From positions 1 to 8,552 of the forward strand of contig JAUIHA010000026.1 in the NCBI GenBank assembly GCA_030432505.1: a DNA stretch of 8,552 nt, given 5' to 3'. The stretch is from a bacterium (GTDB lineage Bacteria > Babelota > Babeliae > Babelales > RVW-14). This document shows positions 1 to 5,842 of this stretch, one piece after another (within the stretch, counting starts at the first letter, position 1; the number at the start of each line of letters is the position of its first letter). The position numbers and the translations under genes are program-made. The notes under the pieces were generated by a model. The model was not told the DNA's origin, searched no databases, and saw only the letters and a program-made list of their open reading frames with translations.

Positions 1-61
1 GAATAAGATTTGGAGAATAATGTTTTTTTGATATAAATCATTAAAATGATACTAAATAGAG

Positions 62-97
62 ATCCGCAGTTAAGACCGAATGTGGATTTTATTATTT
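62..97 (+). terminator. Intrinsic terminator-like hairpin, plus strand
   Basis: ATCCGCA (62-68) pairs with TGTGGAT (81-87) across a 12-base loop, six Watson-Crick pairs plus one G.U wobble, and is followed by TTTTATTATTT on the plus strand. On the minus strand the wobble becomes an A.C mismatch and the trailing sequence is less T-rich, so a plus-strand transcript entering from the left of the window is the better reading. A plus gene could end within the first 31 bases. The hairpin would then separate it from the convergent minus-strand operon that ends at 103. Confidence 0.45.
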
Positions 98-102
98 GAA
101 AA

Positions 103-300
103 TTATAAGCGATTTTTTAGATCATTAATATCTTCGTCTGTTGCTTCTGGAGGGAAACTTCCATAATGTACTTTTTTAAGTTCTGCGATATTGACGATAA
201 CATCTTGCTGCCCACAACAAAGAACCGCAGGCATAAGACAAAAGACGAGCCATGAAAAAATGATGCTCAATGTTTTGCTGTAAAAACCTTTGGAAATCAC
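103..300 (-). CDS. Small exported protein, truncated paralogue of its upstream neighbour
   Basis: A 65 aa protein of unknown function. Residues 1-28 form a signal peptide or membrane anchor (basic start, then a hydrophobic run containing IIFSWLVFCLMPAVL). A Cys pair at 28-29 could recall a lipobox, but the match is poor. The start is GTG, supported by GAGGA at 307-311 and by a 4-base overlap (GTGA) with the stop of the preceding gene, which implies translational coupling. The short mature part resembles residues 32-62 of that neighbour: DVIV against DIIV, then ATDEDI against TTDEQI at nearly the same spacing, and both signal peptides carry an FSWL core. I infer a duplicated and shortened copy holding only the signal and the first mature segment. 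It could be a functional small secreted protein or a decaying remnant. The intact coupling signals favour expression. Confidence 0.65.
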   Translation of the reverse strand: MISKGFYSKTLSIIFSWLVFCLMPAVLCCGQQDVIVNIAELKKVHYGSFPPEATDEDINDLKNRL

Positions 301-1379
301 TCAAGTTCCTCGTAAACACGATCATACAGTTCTAACAAATCATCTTTTTTAATTTTTTTGAGTTTGTTCTTTATCCACCGGAGAAAACCCCTGATCTTTC
401 CAGTGTCTCCCTCGAAATTATACTGGAGGACACACCATCCTGGCATCCCGAGCGCTCCCAAAAAAGTAAATAATACACAAGCGCCAATACCTGTAGGATC
501 GGAGATCATCATCGCACACAAACACGCACCCCACAGAGCCCACACATCCAATATCCCCATCCACATGAAATACTCACCTGCATTACCATTGCCAAGCACG
601 TAGGTTGCCATTACCCAAGGAAGTAAAAACTGATAACAAGCAACAAAAACAACAGCCGGCAAATAAATACAGACAATACAAGGAGATCGACGTGCAACAT
701 GCCAACGAAAAATCCTATCCTCAAGTTTATAGGAGCGATCAATTTCGGACAAAGGTTCATTCACAATGCACCGCATCTTAAAAAGCTCTGTCGAAAATTT
801 TTTAATCTTTTCCTCAGTTTGATGCCGATCCAATGATGTAATATCGGGAAAATCCTGCCCCTTTTTATAGGTTAGACCTATCATTTCAAACATTTTTTTC
901 AGGCGTTTATGAATGTACTTTTTTATTTTGTTCTGATTTCCCTTTTTCAAAAGAGAAATAACTTTCTCCGTATCTTTTTTCAGTTGATCGAAATCAAACT
1001 CCTGCATAAAAGTACTTATCAGTGCCTGATGATTTTTATTAGAAGTTTCTTGTTTCCATCTTTCTACCGCACCTGGCAATCCTCTCGGATGGCTCACATT
1101 GTCTAAAACAAGCTTCATAAATGTACGCATCACATCCTCTACGTGTTCAGGAACTACCTCCATTGTTTGAGAGGAAGCATCAAGAACGGGAATAATTTGC
1201 TCATCTGTAGTATCATCAAGATTTAAATTGCGAATATCAATGACCAAATGGGTAATTTTTTTATTATCTTCACCTACAATAATGTCAGACTCTTCTGCAA
1301 AAAGTACCGGGCTCAGCATAAGCCATGAAAAGGTGAATACTACAATTTTTCCCCAGCTATTTTGCGTCATTACATTCAT
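297..1379 (-). CDS. Exported multi-pass membrane protein, unknown family (operon gene 2)
   Basis: A 360 aa protein that I do not recognise. Residues 1-28 form a signal peptide (KIVVFTFSWLMLSPVLFA, probable cleavage after FA). Residues 30-230 are a soluble, charged, mostly helical region, Lys-rich at 145-195. Residues 233-263, 270-292 and 296-318 are hydrophobic segments with several Cys (C234, C237, C248, C286, C288, C301, C316). The end (328-360) is a Lys-rich amphipathic helix. The ATG is preceded by AAGGAG at 1388-1393 with an 8-base spacer and overlaps the previous stop as ATGA. An in-frame ATG three codons later is too far from that site. The arrangement (signal, helical domain, clustered membrane segments, charged helical tail) matches the gene upstream in the operon, so the two look like diverged paralogues. 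Envelope residence or export toward a host is inference from topology. Confidence 0.8.
   Translation of the reverse strand: MNVMTQNSWGKIVVFTFSWLMLSPVLFAEESDIIVGEDNKKITHLVIDIRNLNLDDTTDEQIIPVLDASSQTMEVVPEHVEDVMRTFMKLVLDNVSHPRGLPGAVERWKQETSNKNHQALISTFMQEFDFDQLKKDTEKVISLLKKGNQNKIKKYIHKRLKKMFEMIGLTYKKGQDFPDITSLDRHQTEEKIKKFSTELFKMRCIVNEPLSEIDRSYKLEDRIFRWHVARRSPCIVCIYLPAVVFVACYQFLLPWVMATYVLGNGNAGEYFMWMGILDVWALWGACLCAMMISDPTGIGACVLFTFLGALGMPGWCVLQYNFEGDTGKIRGFLRWIKNKLKKIKKDDLLELYDRVYEELE
307..311 (-). promoter_or_regulatory. Ribosome binding site deciding a GTG start
   Basis: GAGGA on the minus strand lies 6 bases before the GTG at 298-300. With the GTGA overlap it fixes the start of the 65 aa gene. 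No ATG lies near the front of that frame. Confidence 0.6.
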
Positions 1380-2398
1380 GAAGTTTGCTCCTTCTTACGT
1401 GGCCATAATTTTTTTAATAAAATCCTTAGTTCTTCAATTTTTTCAGATAAAGTATCTTGAATGTTCTCTTGTTGCAACCGTTTGTTCTCAACCTGCTCTA
1501 TTTGAGGTCCTAAAATAAATTCTAAAATCGCAACAACAAAACAAAGTGACGGGGTAACAATGCAATACGATTCAACAATTGAAACGCAAAAACATGCAAG
1601 TACAATAAGCCCATTTAAATCGACTACGTCATTAATAAGTTTCAGTTGCAAGGCAAGAGATCCTGAGAAAAAAAGAATATACGCGGTTACCAAAAACCCA
1701 ATGGCTGAATACCCAGCACAATAGTAGGTTCCTTCACTAACAATGCAATCTTTATCAGAAACAAGCTCTACCGCATTTTTTGCATATTCTTTATGCTGAG
1801 CAAGAAAACATAAGAAATATGCTATTTTTTGTATCACCAATTTTAATTTGTGAGATTCGATTGTTTCATTGTTACATTCATCTTCTATCTTTGAAACCAA
1901 TGCATTGAGCGAGCCATTAAACACACAATTTTCGCCATAGACGCTCGTTCCGATTTCTTTTAAAAGATCGGCATCAAGTTTTTTGCAAAGCCATTCTTCT
2001 ACAAACGAAGCGTCACCTGTATAAATTGCATTTTTAAATGCTTCGAGGTCTTCTAGAGAATAAATTTCATGGATTTTTTTTTGGTATTTGCCCTTAAATC
2101 TTTTAACACCCTGAGGATACTTTCCACGCATCATTTTTCTGATCTTTACCAGCGCATTATCTAATGCTCCTGAATCATCAAGCATGTTGATTTCTTGGAC
2201 ATCACCAGGGTCTCCGTTAATTGCTGGGCCATCCATGCCAATAACAACATCATATTGTTGTTCTACAGCTCCGTATCCATCTCCTCCTGAAGAAACTAAA
2301 TTGTCAGTTTCATTACTATAAAGAGACGTCGTTAAAATAAGCCATGCAAACAACAAGAAATGTATTTTTTCCCAATGAGACCGAATAAACAAATTCAT
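1376..2398 (-). CDS. Exported multi-pass membrane protein, unknown family (operon gene 1)
   Basis: A 340 aa protein of unknown function and first gene of the three-gene operon. Residues 1-28 are a signal peptide (IHFLLFAWLILTTSLYS). Residues 30-80 are acidic and low in predicted structure, 85-220 are charged and helical, 228-252 and 262-298 hold two or three hydrophobic segments with Cys at 269, 271, 279 and 286, and 300-335 form a Leu/Glu/Lys-rich coiled-coil-like tail ending in a basic stretch. I chose the ATG at 2396-2398 because it gives a normal signal peptide and lies behind GGAG (2409-2412) and GAGGG (2400-2404), although neither spacing is ideal. The open frame runs upstream to a GTG at 2497, but that codon sits inside the brnQ terminator. 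Its stop overlaps the next gene by 4 bases. The shared layout with operon gene 2, including a Cys-containing pair of membrane segments ending FILG or FLGALG, suggests common ancestry. Confidence 0.8.
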   Translation of the reverse strand: MNLFIRSHWEKIHFLLFAWLILTTSLYSNETDNLVSSGGDGYGAVEQQYDVVIGMDGPAINGDPGDVQEINMLDDSGALDNALVKIRKMMRGKYPQGVKRFKGKYQKKIHEIYSLEDLEAFKNAIYTGDASFVEEWLCKKLDADLLKEIGTSVYGENCVFNGSLNALVSKIEDECNNETIESHKLKLVIQKIAYFLCFLAQHKEYAKNAVELVSDKDCIVSEGTYYCAGYSAIGFLVTAYILFFSGSLALQLKLINDVVDLNGLIVLACFCVSIVESYCIVTPSLCFVVAILEFILGPQIEQVENKRLQQENIQDTLSEKIEELRILLKKLWPRKKEQTS

Positions 2399-2429
2399 AC
2401 CCTCTTTTCTCCATACTTTGAAATAGAAA

Positions 2430-2444
2430 AATTGATAATCAATT
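2430..2444. promoter_or_regulatory. Perfect 7-1-7 palindrome in the operon leader
   Basis: AATTGATAATCAATT is a perfect inverted repeat around a central A. It lies just downstream of the predicted transcription start of the operon at 103-2398, a place where a repressor site would act. It is AT-rich, so chance is possible and no regulator is identified. Confidence 0.3.
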
Positions 2445-2453
2445 AGAACAAAA

Positions 2454-2480
2454 AGTATAGAAAAATATTGGTTTAGACAA
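2454..2480 (-). promoter_or_regulatory. Candidate promoter of the membrane-protein operon
   Basis: On the minus strand TATACT (2454-2459) is a 5 of 6 match to the -10 box. TTGTCT (2475-2480) is a possible -35 box, but the spacer is only 15 bases, so the -35 assignment is weak. The site lies directly after the T-run of the brnQ terminator and about 55 bases before the chosen ATG, which suits an independent transcription unit. Confidence 0.45.
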
Positions 2481-2481
2481 G

Positions 2482-2516
2482 AAAAAAGCGCCCACACCTT
2501 ACAGTATGAGCGCTTT
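2482..2516 (-). terminator. Strong intrinsic terminator of brnQ
   Basis: In the minus-strand RNA a 13-bp stem forms between 2504-2516 and 2485-2497 (outer AAAGCGC with GCGCTTT, inner CATAC with GTGTG, two G.U wobbles), closes on a 6-base loop, and runs straight into six Ts (2482-2487). It lies about 50 bases after the brnQ stop. It also shows that the open frame reaching 2497 is not coding at its upstream end. Confidence 0.85.
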
Positions 2517-2530
2517 GGAAATATATTTGT

Positions 2531-2552
2531 ATCCCGAACTCCGATCCGGGAT
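2531..2552. repeat. Short palindromic intergenic element
   Basis: ATCCCG (2531-2536) and CGGGAT (2547-2552) form a perfect 6-bp stem with a 10-base loop, followed by GACG. The wording 'ATCCCG...CCGGGATGAC' resembles short dispersed palindromes common in several bacterial genomes. A related half-element, ATCCCG...TCATCCCGG, occurs at 4609-4631. It sits between the brnQ stop and its terminator. Confidence 0.45.
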
Positions 2553-2566
2553 GACGCCTTTACTAG

Positions 2567-3754
2567 CTAGATTAAGCTTGTCATCCAGAATGCCTGAACT
2601 TTATCCCAGTATTGTAGCAACGCTGAAATAATAAGCGTTGTAAACACAGGCGTCTTAATCCATTTAAAGCCATACAATACATTCAAGAAATTAACAATTG
2701 CTAGCACTACAAGCCCTGGATATAAAACGGTCAAAAGCGGCATAGTAAGTTCCATGATTTTATCAAAACCAAGATTAGACATAACCGCAGTAATACCTAT
2801 TGTTGCATAAAGGCATGGAAGGTACGTAACTTTGTTATTAAAAATCACACGTTGCAAGTAATCAGCAAATACTGTTGTTAACGCAACCGCTGTGGTTAAG
2901 CATGAAACGGCAACCGTGATGTTTGCAAAAAGACCACCAACATTACCAAGTACCAAGTCTGCAAGAATACTAAATACATCACCATCAGGTACGCCTTGAA
3001 GCCCTTGACTGTTAAACCCAGCAACAATGCAGAAGCCGGTGTATACGGCACCAAGAAGCAACGCGCCAATGGTACCAGCTTTTAAGCCGTACATAGCGAG
3101 TTGTTTTGGTTCAATGTTATCTTGCCCATTTAAACTCTTTTTAATACCAGAAAGAATCAAGCCAGAGAAAAACACCGTACCCAAAAGATCAGCCGTTTTA
3201 TACCCAGTCAAAAGTCCAGTAAGAAAACTTTTTGTTCCAGAAATCGTGCTTACCATAAATGCTGCTGGATAAAAAATACCAACAAGTATCACGGATACTA
3301 AAAGTGTCAATTTGATTGGCCCCAAAAAGCGCCCAATAACGTCAATTACTGAGCTTTGACGGAACGTAAGCAAGTAGATGATAACTGCGCAAAAGATACT
3401 AAAGTACACCATGGTAAACGATGGCATATAAAGTTTTACAGCAGCATGAGAAATGGTTATACAACGCGGTGTCATCGCAAACGGCCCAATGATGATCATA
3501 CAAACAAGACCGATTAAGAAGCCTGGAATTCTACCAAGTCTTCCCAAGAACTTGTCATATTGCCCATCGGAAAGCATAGTTGAAACAAGACCAAGAAGTG
3601 GAACAAGAATTGCCGTTAATGCAAAACCACCAAGAGCAACCCATACCATGGAGCCCATATCTCGACCAAGTGCAAGTGGAAATACTACGTTACCCGCACC
3701 AAAAAGCATAGCAAACATTGCCAAACCAACAGAAATTATTTGTGATGTTTTCAC
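2567..3754 (-). CDS. brnQ: Branched-chain amino acid transporter, BrnQ/LIVCS family
   Basis: An inner-membrane secondary transporter, expected to take up leucine, isoleucine and valine with a cation. At 395 aa it is somewhat shorter than the usual ~430-440 residues but collinear with the family. Visible family features are FGAGNVVFP at 18-26 in the first membrane segment, the GPFAMTPR stretch at 90-97, GYKTADLLGTVFFSGLI at 184-200, CLTTAVALTTVFADYL at 285-300, and the YPGLVVL segment near 345. About twelve hydrophobic helices span the protein. The start is GTG, with AAGGA (3760-3764) five bases upstream. A strong terminator follows at 2482-2516. A possible small ORF lies 67 bases upstream on the same strand and could share its transcript. 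Host-associated bacteria often rely on amino-acid import, which fits the context but is inference. Exact substrate preference cannot be read from the sequence. Confidence 0.93.
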   Translation of the reverse strand: MKTSQIISVGLAMFAMLFGAGNVVFPLALGRDMGSMVWVALGGFALTAILVPLLGLVSTMLSDGQYDKFLGRLGRIPGFLIGLVCMIIIGPFAMTPRCITISHAAVKLYMPSFTMVYFSIFCAVIIYLLTFRQSSVIDVIGRFLGPIKLTLLVSVILVGIFYPAAFMVSTISGTKSFLTGLLTGYKTADLLGTVFFSGLILSGIKKSLNGQDNIEPKQLAMYGLKAGTIGALLLGAVYTGFCIVAGFNSQGLQGVPDGDVFSILADLVLGNVGGLFANITVAVSCLTTAVALTTVFADYLQRVIFNNKVTYLPCLYATIGITAVMSNLGFDKIMELTMPLLTVLYPGLVVLAIVNFLNVLYGFKWIKTPVFTTLIISALLQYWDKVQAFWMTSLI

Positions 3755-3764
3755 AATTTTCCTT

Positions 3765-3777
3765 CGTTTATTAAACG
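3765..3777. promoter_or_regulatory. Palindrome abutting the brnQ ribosome binding site
   Basis: CGTTTA-T-TAAACG is a perfect 6-1-6 inverted repeat directly upstream of the AAGGA of brnQ, and GGTTAAACC (3778-3786) is a second, shorter one beside it. Either could be an operator or an RNA hairpin affecting initiation. Both are AT-rich and no regulator is known here. Confidence 0.3.
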
Positions 3778-3821
3778 GTTAAACCAAATTAGTTTTTAAA
3801 ATAAAAATGTAGCGAAAAAAT

Positions 3822-3992
3822 TTAGACTAAAATAATGCCGTTAGCGACCGCTAACATCATCATGGAAATGACGGCGAGATTGCCCATCATTGAGACGGAT
3901 GAAATAAGAATATTTTTATGAGAGAATGTGTGATTTGCTGAAGTATCTACTTCACGCTGTGTATGGTGAAAATGACTGCAGGTGTTCTGCAT
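3822..3992 (-). CDS. Possible 56 aa small membrane protein or brnQ leader ORF
   Basis: ATG at 3990-3992 to TAA at 3822-3824 encodes 56 residues. The front half is polar and His-rich (M1-K27). The rest (NILISSV...NGIILV) is one hydrophobic segment in which 13 of the last 30 residues are Ile, Leu or Val. GAAGGGAAGG just before the ATG supplies a plausible Shine-Dalgarno (GAAGGG at a 7-base spacing). It lies on the brnQ strand, ending 67 bases before the brnQ GTG with no clear terminator between. It could be a genuine small membrane protein co-transcribed with brnQ, or a leader whose translation affects the hairpin at 3840-3855. No family is recognised. Short length keeps confidence modest. Confidence 0.5.
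   Translation of the reverse strand: MQNTCSHFHHTQREVDTSANHTFSHKNILISSVSMMGNLAVISMMMLAVANGIILV
3840..3855 (-). promoter_or_regulatory. Hairpin within the 3' end of the small ORF upstream of brnQ
   Basis: GTTAGCG and CGCTAAC form a perfect 7-bp inverted repeat with a 2-base centre (realistically 6 bp with a 4-base loop). On the minus strand it is followed by GGCATTATTTTAG, mildly T-rich. It overlaps the last codons of the 56 aa ORF, so a translating ribosome would unfold it. This is attenuator-like in layout only, and no competing antiterminator was found. Confidence 0.3.
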
Positions 3993-4017
3993 GGTCCTTC
4001 CCTTCGGTTAATAGCCC

Positions 4018-4059
4018 AAACTGGGCCTAATAATAAAAAATACTCATTAGGCCCAGTTT
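4018..4059 (-). terminator. Perfect 14-bp stem hairpin after the DUF2000 gene
   Basis: AAACTGGGCCTAAT (4018-4031) and its exact reverse complement (4046-4059) enclose a 14-base AT-rich loop. It begins about 34 bases after the DUF2000 stop on the minus strand, the place expected for a terminator, but only three Ts follow the stem directly. GCCCA and TGGGC (4013-4025) allow a competing small hairpin that reuses one arm. It may terminate transcription, protect the 3' end, or control the small ORF 26 bases downstream. Confidence 0.55.
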
Positions 4060-4092
4060 AGCACATTTCAATGCGTTAGGCTATCATGGCTC

Positions 4093-4527
4093 CTAGCGCC
4101 ACAATGACAACTTTTTGGTTATGGCTTCAACCTCATTTTTAGGACCGAAAATCGCCACGCCATAGTAGGTCAAATCCGCCTCTGCGGTGCTTTTTATCTT
4201 CTCGAGCTGCTCCAAGTAGGTCCCACCGGTCATGGTCTCGGTAAAATCAACACACAGCAAGCCCTTATCACTGGCTTGGTTGCGCAACTTTCGCAGTTCA
4301 CCATTTTTTGCACGTAGTACAATAAGTGAAAGCGCAGATATGTTTGCATGCTTGTTGCCATCTTTGTCCGTAAATTCAATGAACTTCATGTTTTGTTTTT
4401 GTTCCTCACTTGCTTGCCCTACAAGGCCAAGCGCCATGTGTGATGCAGCATTTATCACTACACCAGGTTCACATTTCTTGTTCAATGCAATAACAAATTT
4501 GTAATCATTAATAGTGCTGTTTGACAT
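4093..4527 (-). CDS. DUF2000 family protein (peptidyl-tRNA hydrolase II-like fold)
   Basis: A 144 aa cytoplasmic protein, about full length for DUF2000. Visible features are the opening strand KFVIALNKK (10-18), EPGVVINAASHMALGL (20-35), which recalls the nucleotide- or tRNA-binding front of the PTH2 fold, DFTETMTGGTYLEQL (94-108), and the conserved-looking end YYGVAIFGPKNEVEAITKKLSLWR. Known structures of the family have a PTH2-like fold, but the biochemical role is not established, so the hydrolase activity should not be assumed. The ATG is preceded by AGAGAA at a short distance. It stands alone between two spacers containing repeats and hairpins and appears to be its own transcription unit. 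Confidence 0.82.
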   Translation of the reverse strand: MSNSTINDYKFVIALNKKCEPGVVINAASHMALGLVGQASEEQKQNMKFIEFTDKDGNKHANISALSLIVLRAKNGELRKLRNQASDKGLLCVDFTETMTGGTYLEQLEKIKSTAEADLTYYGVAIFGPKNEVEAITKKLSLWR

Positions 4528-4629
4528 AATTATTCTCTTTCTAAATTAAATAAAGATATGTTTCTTTTCTTTTATAAATGCGCTCATGCTGAGCTTAATG
4601 TAAATCCAATCCCGAAGGGGTGTCATCCC

Positions 4630-4679
4630 GGACCCTGAATAACGAGTTTCCAGTCTACGCCCAGGTGGCTACGACGGAC
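4630..4679 (+). repeat. Copy 1 of a perfect 50-bp inverted repeat flanking alaX
   Basis: The 50 bases beginning GGACCCTGAATAACG and ending CTACGACGGAC recur exactly, reverse-complemented, at 5639-5688. Similarity continues imperfectly for roughly 15 bases past the CGGAC end. The right half can fold: CCAGTC (4650-4655) pairs with GACTGG (4677-4682). It is preceded by a TCATCCCGG segment. It lies in the 240-base spacer between the alaX stop and the DUF2000 start, which otherwise holds only short hairpins (GCTCA/TGAGC at 4582-4594, GAGCGA/TCGCTC at 4685-4713). Likely a dispersed, MITE- or REP-like genomic repeat. Confidence 0.9.
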
Positions 4680-4767
4680 TGGCAGAGCGATATCATGTAG
4701 AAATCACTCGCTCATCCTGCATATGCGCCGCAGTAACGTAGGCCTAAGGTGTGTAGACCATAAGGAA

Positions 4768-5505
4768 TTATTCAACGATGTAACTAATTCTTGTTTTTCC
4801 ACTTTTACACTTAACCTTTGGAATACGAACACGCCCAATTTCTTGCAGCGCGCTCACGTGCGTTCCACCACATGGAATAGCCTCATATCCCTGCACAATC
4901 ATCACCCGCGTTGGTTTGTCTTTTGGCAAATACTCAGGAATATTGCGGCACATTGTTTCAAGCTCTGCCCGTTCAACAATCTTGAGATCAACAGATAAAT
5001 TCTGCGCAATGAGCTTTGCAATTTCTTCTTCTATCTTCTGACGAATTGCTTCACGCTCTTCAGGCTCAATAGTCCCTTCATATTCAAGGTATGGCCCTTG
5101 TGGGAAATGATATCCTTTTGTTGGCTTCATGTACCGGTCAAGTTTGTGAAACAAGGCAATATCAACTAAGTGCCCTGCTGTGTGAATTTTACTATGCAAT
5201 GCACGTCGGTCCAAATCAACATGCAGGCTTACTTCTTGACCTTGCTGTAAAGCATCGCCCTGGAAACTGCCAATGTGATACACAATACCATCATGAAAAC
5301 GTACTTCTTCAACATTAAAAACGGTATACCCAGCAGTAATGGTTCCGGTATCATACGGTTGACCACCACCTTGGGGATAAAAGATGGTTTGATCTAAAAT
5401 CAGCATGGTTTTACCATCTTCACGAGTTTGAATACCAATCACTTGTGCGTTACTTTTACAACATACACTATCAAGTAAATAGTTGAGTTTTGTCGCATTT
5501 TTCAT
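4768..5505 (-). CDS. alaX: Alanyl-tRNA editing protein, AlaX-M type
   Basis: A free-standing trans-editing domain that hydrolyses mischarged tRNA(Ala), chiefly Ser-tRNA(Ala), guarding translation fidelity in the cytoplasm. It corresponds to the editing part of AlaRS without the synthetase core. The 245 aa length fits the medium AlaX class. Seen in the sequence are the Gly-rich motif FYPQGGGQPYDTG (42-54), the zinc-binding HTAGH (H108, H112) and PCGGTHV with C212 and H216, which complete the HxxxH plus CxxxH zinc site. All four ligands are present, so it should be active. The ATG has AAGGAG seven bases upstream. No alaS is in the window. The gene is bracketed by two identical 50-bp repeats in opposite orientation, so the unit may be able to invert. 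An isolated AlaRS editing fragment is the only real alternative. Confidence 0.92.
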   Translation of the reverse strand: MKNATKLNYLLDSVCCKSNAQVIGIQTREDGKTMLILDQTIFYPQGGGQPYDTGTITAGYTVFNVEEVRFHDGIVYHIGSFQGDALQQGQEVSLHVDLDRRALHSKIHTAGHLVDIALFHKLDRYMKPTKGYHFPQGPYLEYEGTIEPEEREAIRQKIEEEIAKLIAQNLSVDLKIVERAELETMCRNIPEYLPKDKPTRVMIVQGYEAIPCGGTHVSALQEIGRVRIPKVKCKSGKTRISYIVE

Positions 5506-5638
5506 ACGAATACTCCTTAAAAATCTTTATGTACTCTTAAAGCACAAAATAAATTAAAAAATAATAAAAGTTTACGACGATTCGCCGATACATGAATTGA
5601 TGGTTATGATGCTTATTTTAGACAATGTCACCCTGCCT

Positions 5639-5688
5639 GTCCGTCGTAGCCACCTGGGCGTAGACTGGAAACTCGTTATTCAGGGTCC
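5639..5688 (-). repeat. Copy 2 of the perfect 50-bp inverted repeat flanking alaX
   Basis: Exact reverse complement of 4630-4679, located about 135 bases upstream of the alaX start. It is adjoined by the small palindrome GACAaTGTC (5621-5629), whose surrounding bases align imperfectly with the continuation of copy 1. Fifty identical bases in unconstrained spacer DNA imply recent duplication or gene conversion. Confidence 0.9.
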
Positions 5689-5730
5689 AAATAGTATTCC
5701 TTTTTATATAAACAAGGAAATGACATTTGG

Positions 5731-5751
5731 ATGCTGAATCAAGTTCAGCAT
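5731..5751. repeat. 8-bp perfect palindromic element
   Basis: ATGCTGAA-tcaag-TTCAGCAT is a perfect stem with a 5-base loop, followed by GACACCCGG. This wording resembles the short dispersed palindromes (stem plus TCAAG-type centre, then GACA) found in intergenic DNA of many genomes. It lacks a T-run, so a repeat is likelier than a terminator. The spacer 5689-5842 contains no other feature I can support. Confidence 0.5.
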
Positions 5752-5807
5752 GACACCCGGAGTCAAAACAAACCCCTAACGACATTCGCAGTATCGCAAT
5801 CGCATAG

Positions 5808-5836
5808 AAAAAATGAGATGCACCTAAAAACGGTGC
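5808..5836 (-). terminator. Weak terminator-like hairpin after the 34-codon ORF
   Basis: GCACC (5820-5824) pairs with GGTGC (5832-5836) over a 7-base loop. On the minus strand six Ts follow (5808-5813), but only after a 6-base gap. It begins 6 bases after the stop of the small ORF at 5843-5947, which lends that ORF some support. Confidence 0.4.
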
Positions 5837-5842
5837 GTAAAA

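Noticed and set aside
1..41. Start of a further minus-strand gene (ATG at 39-41, reading MIYIKKTLFSK)
   Set aside because: There is no Shine-Dalgarno, only 13 codons are visible, and the neighbouring hairpin favours a plus-strand gene end.
103..300. Lipoprotein assignment for the 65 aa protein from its CysCys at 28-29
   Set aside because: The residues before the Cys do not fit a normal lipobox.
358..603. Plus-strand open frame opposite operon gene 2, Pro/His-rich
   Set aside because: It is a shadow of the membrane-segment codons on the other strand, with composition typical of antisense translation.
2399..2497. A 33-residue upstream extension of operon gene 1 starting at a GTG at 2497
   Set aside because: The GTG lies inside the brnQ terminator stem, the promoter-like site lies within the extension, and it would bury the signal peptide.
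3027..3782. Plus-strand open frames opposite brnQ
   Set aside because: They are antisense shadows of a well-supported transporter gene.
4630..5688. Insertion sequence with alaX as passenger between terminal inverted repeats
   Set aside because: There is no transposase and no target duplication is visible. alaX has ordinary gene signals, so dispersed repeats are simpler.
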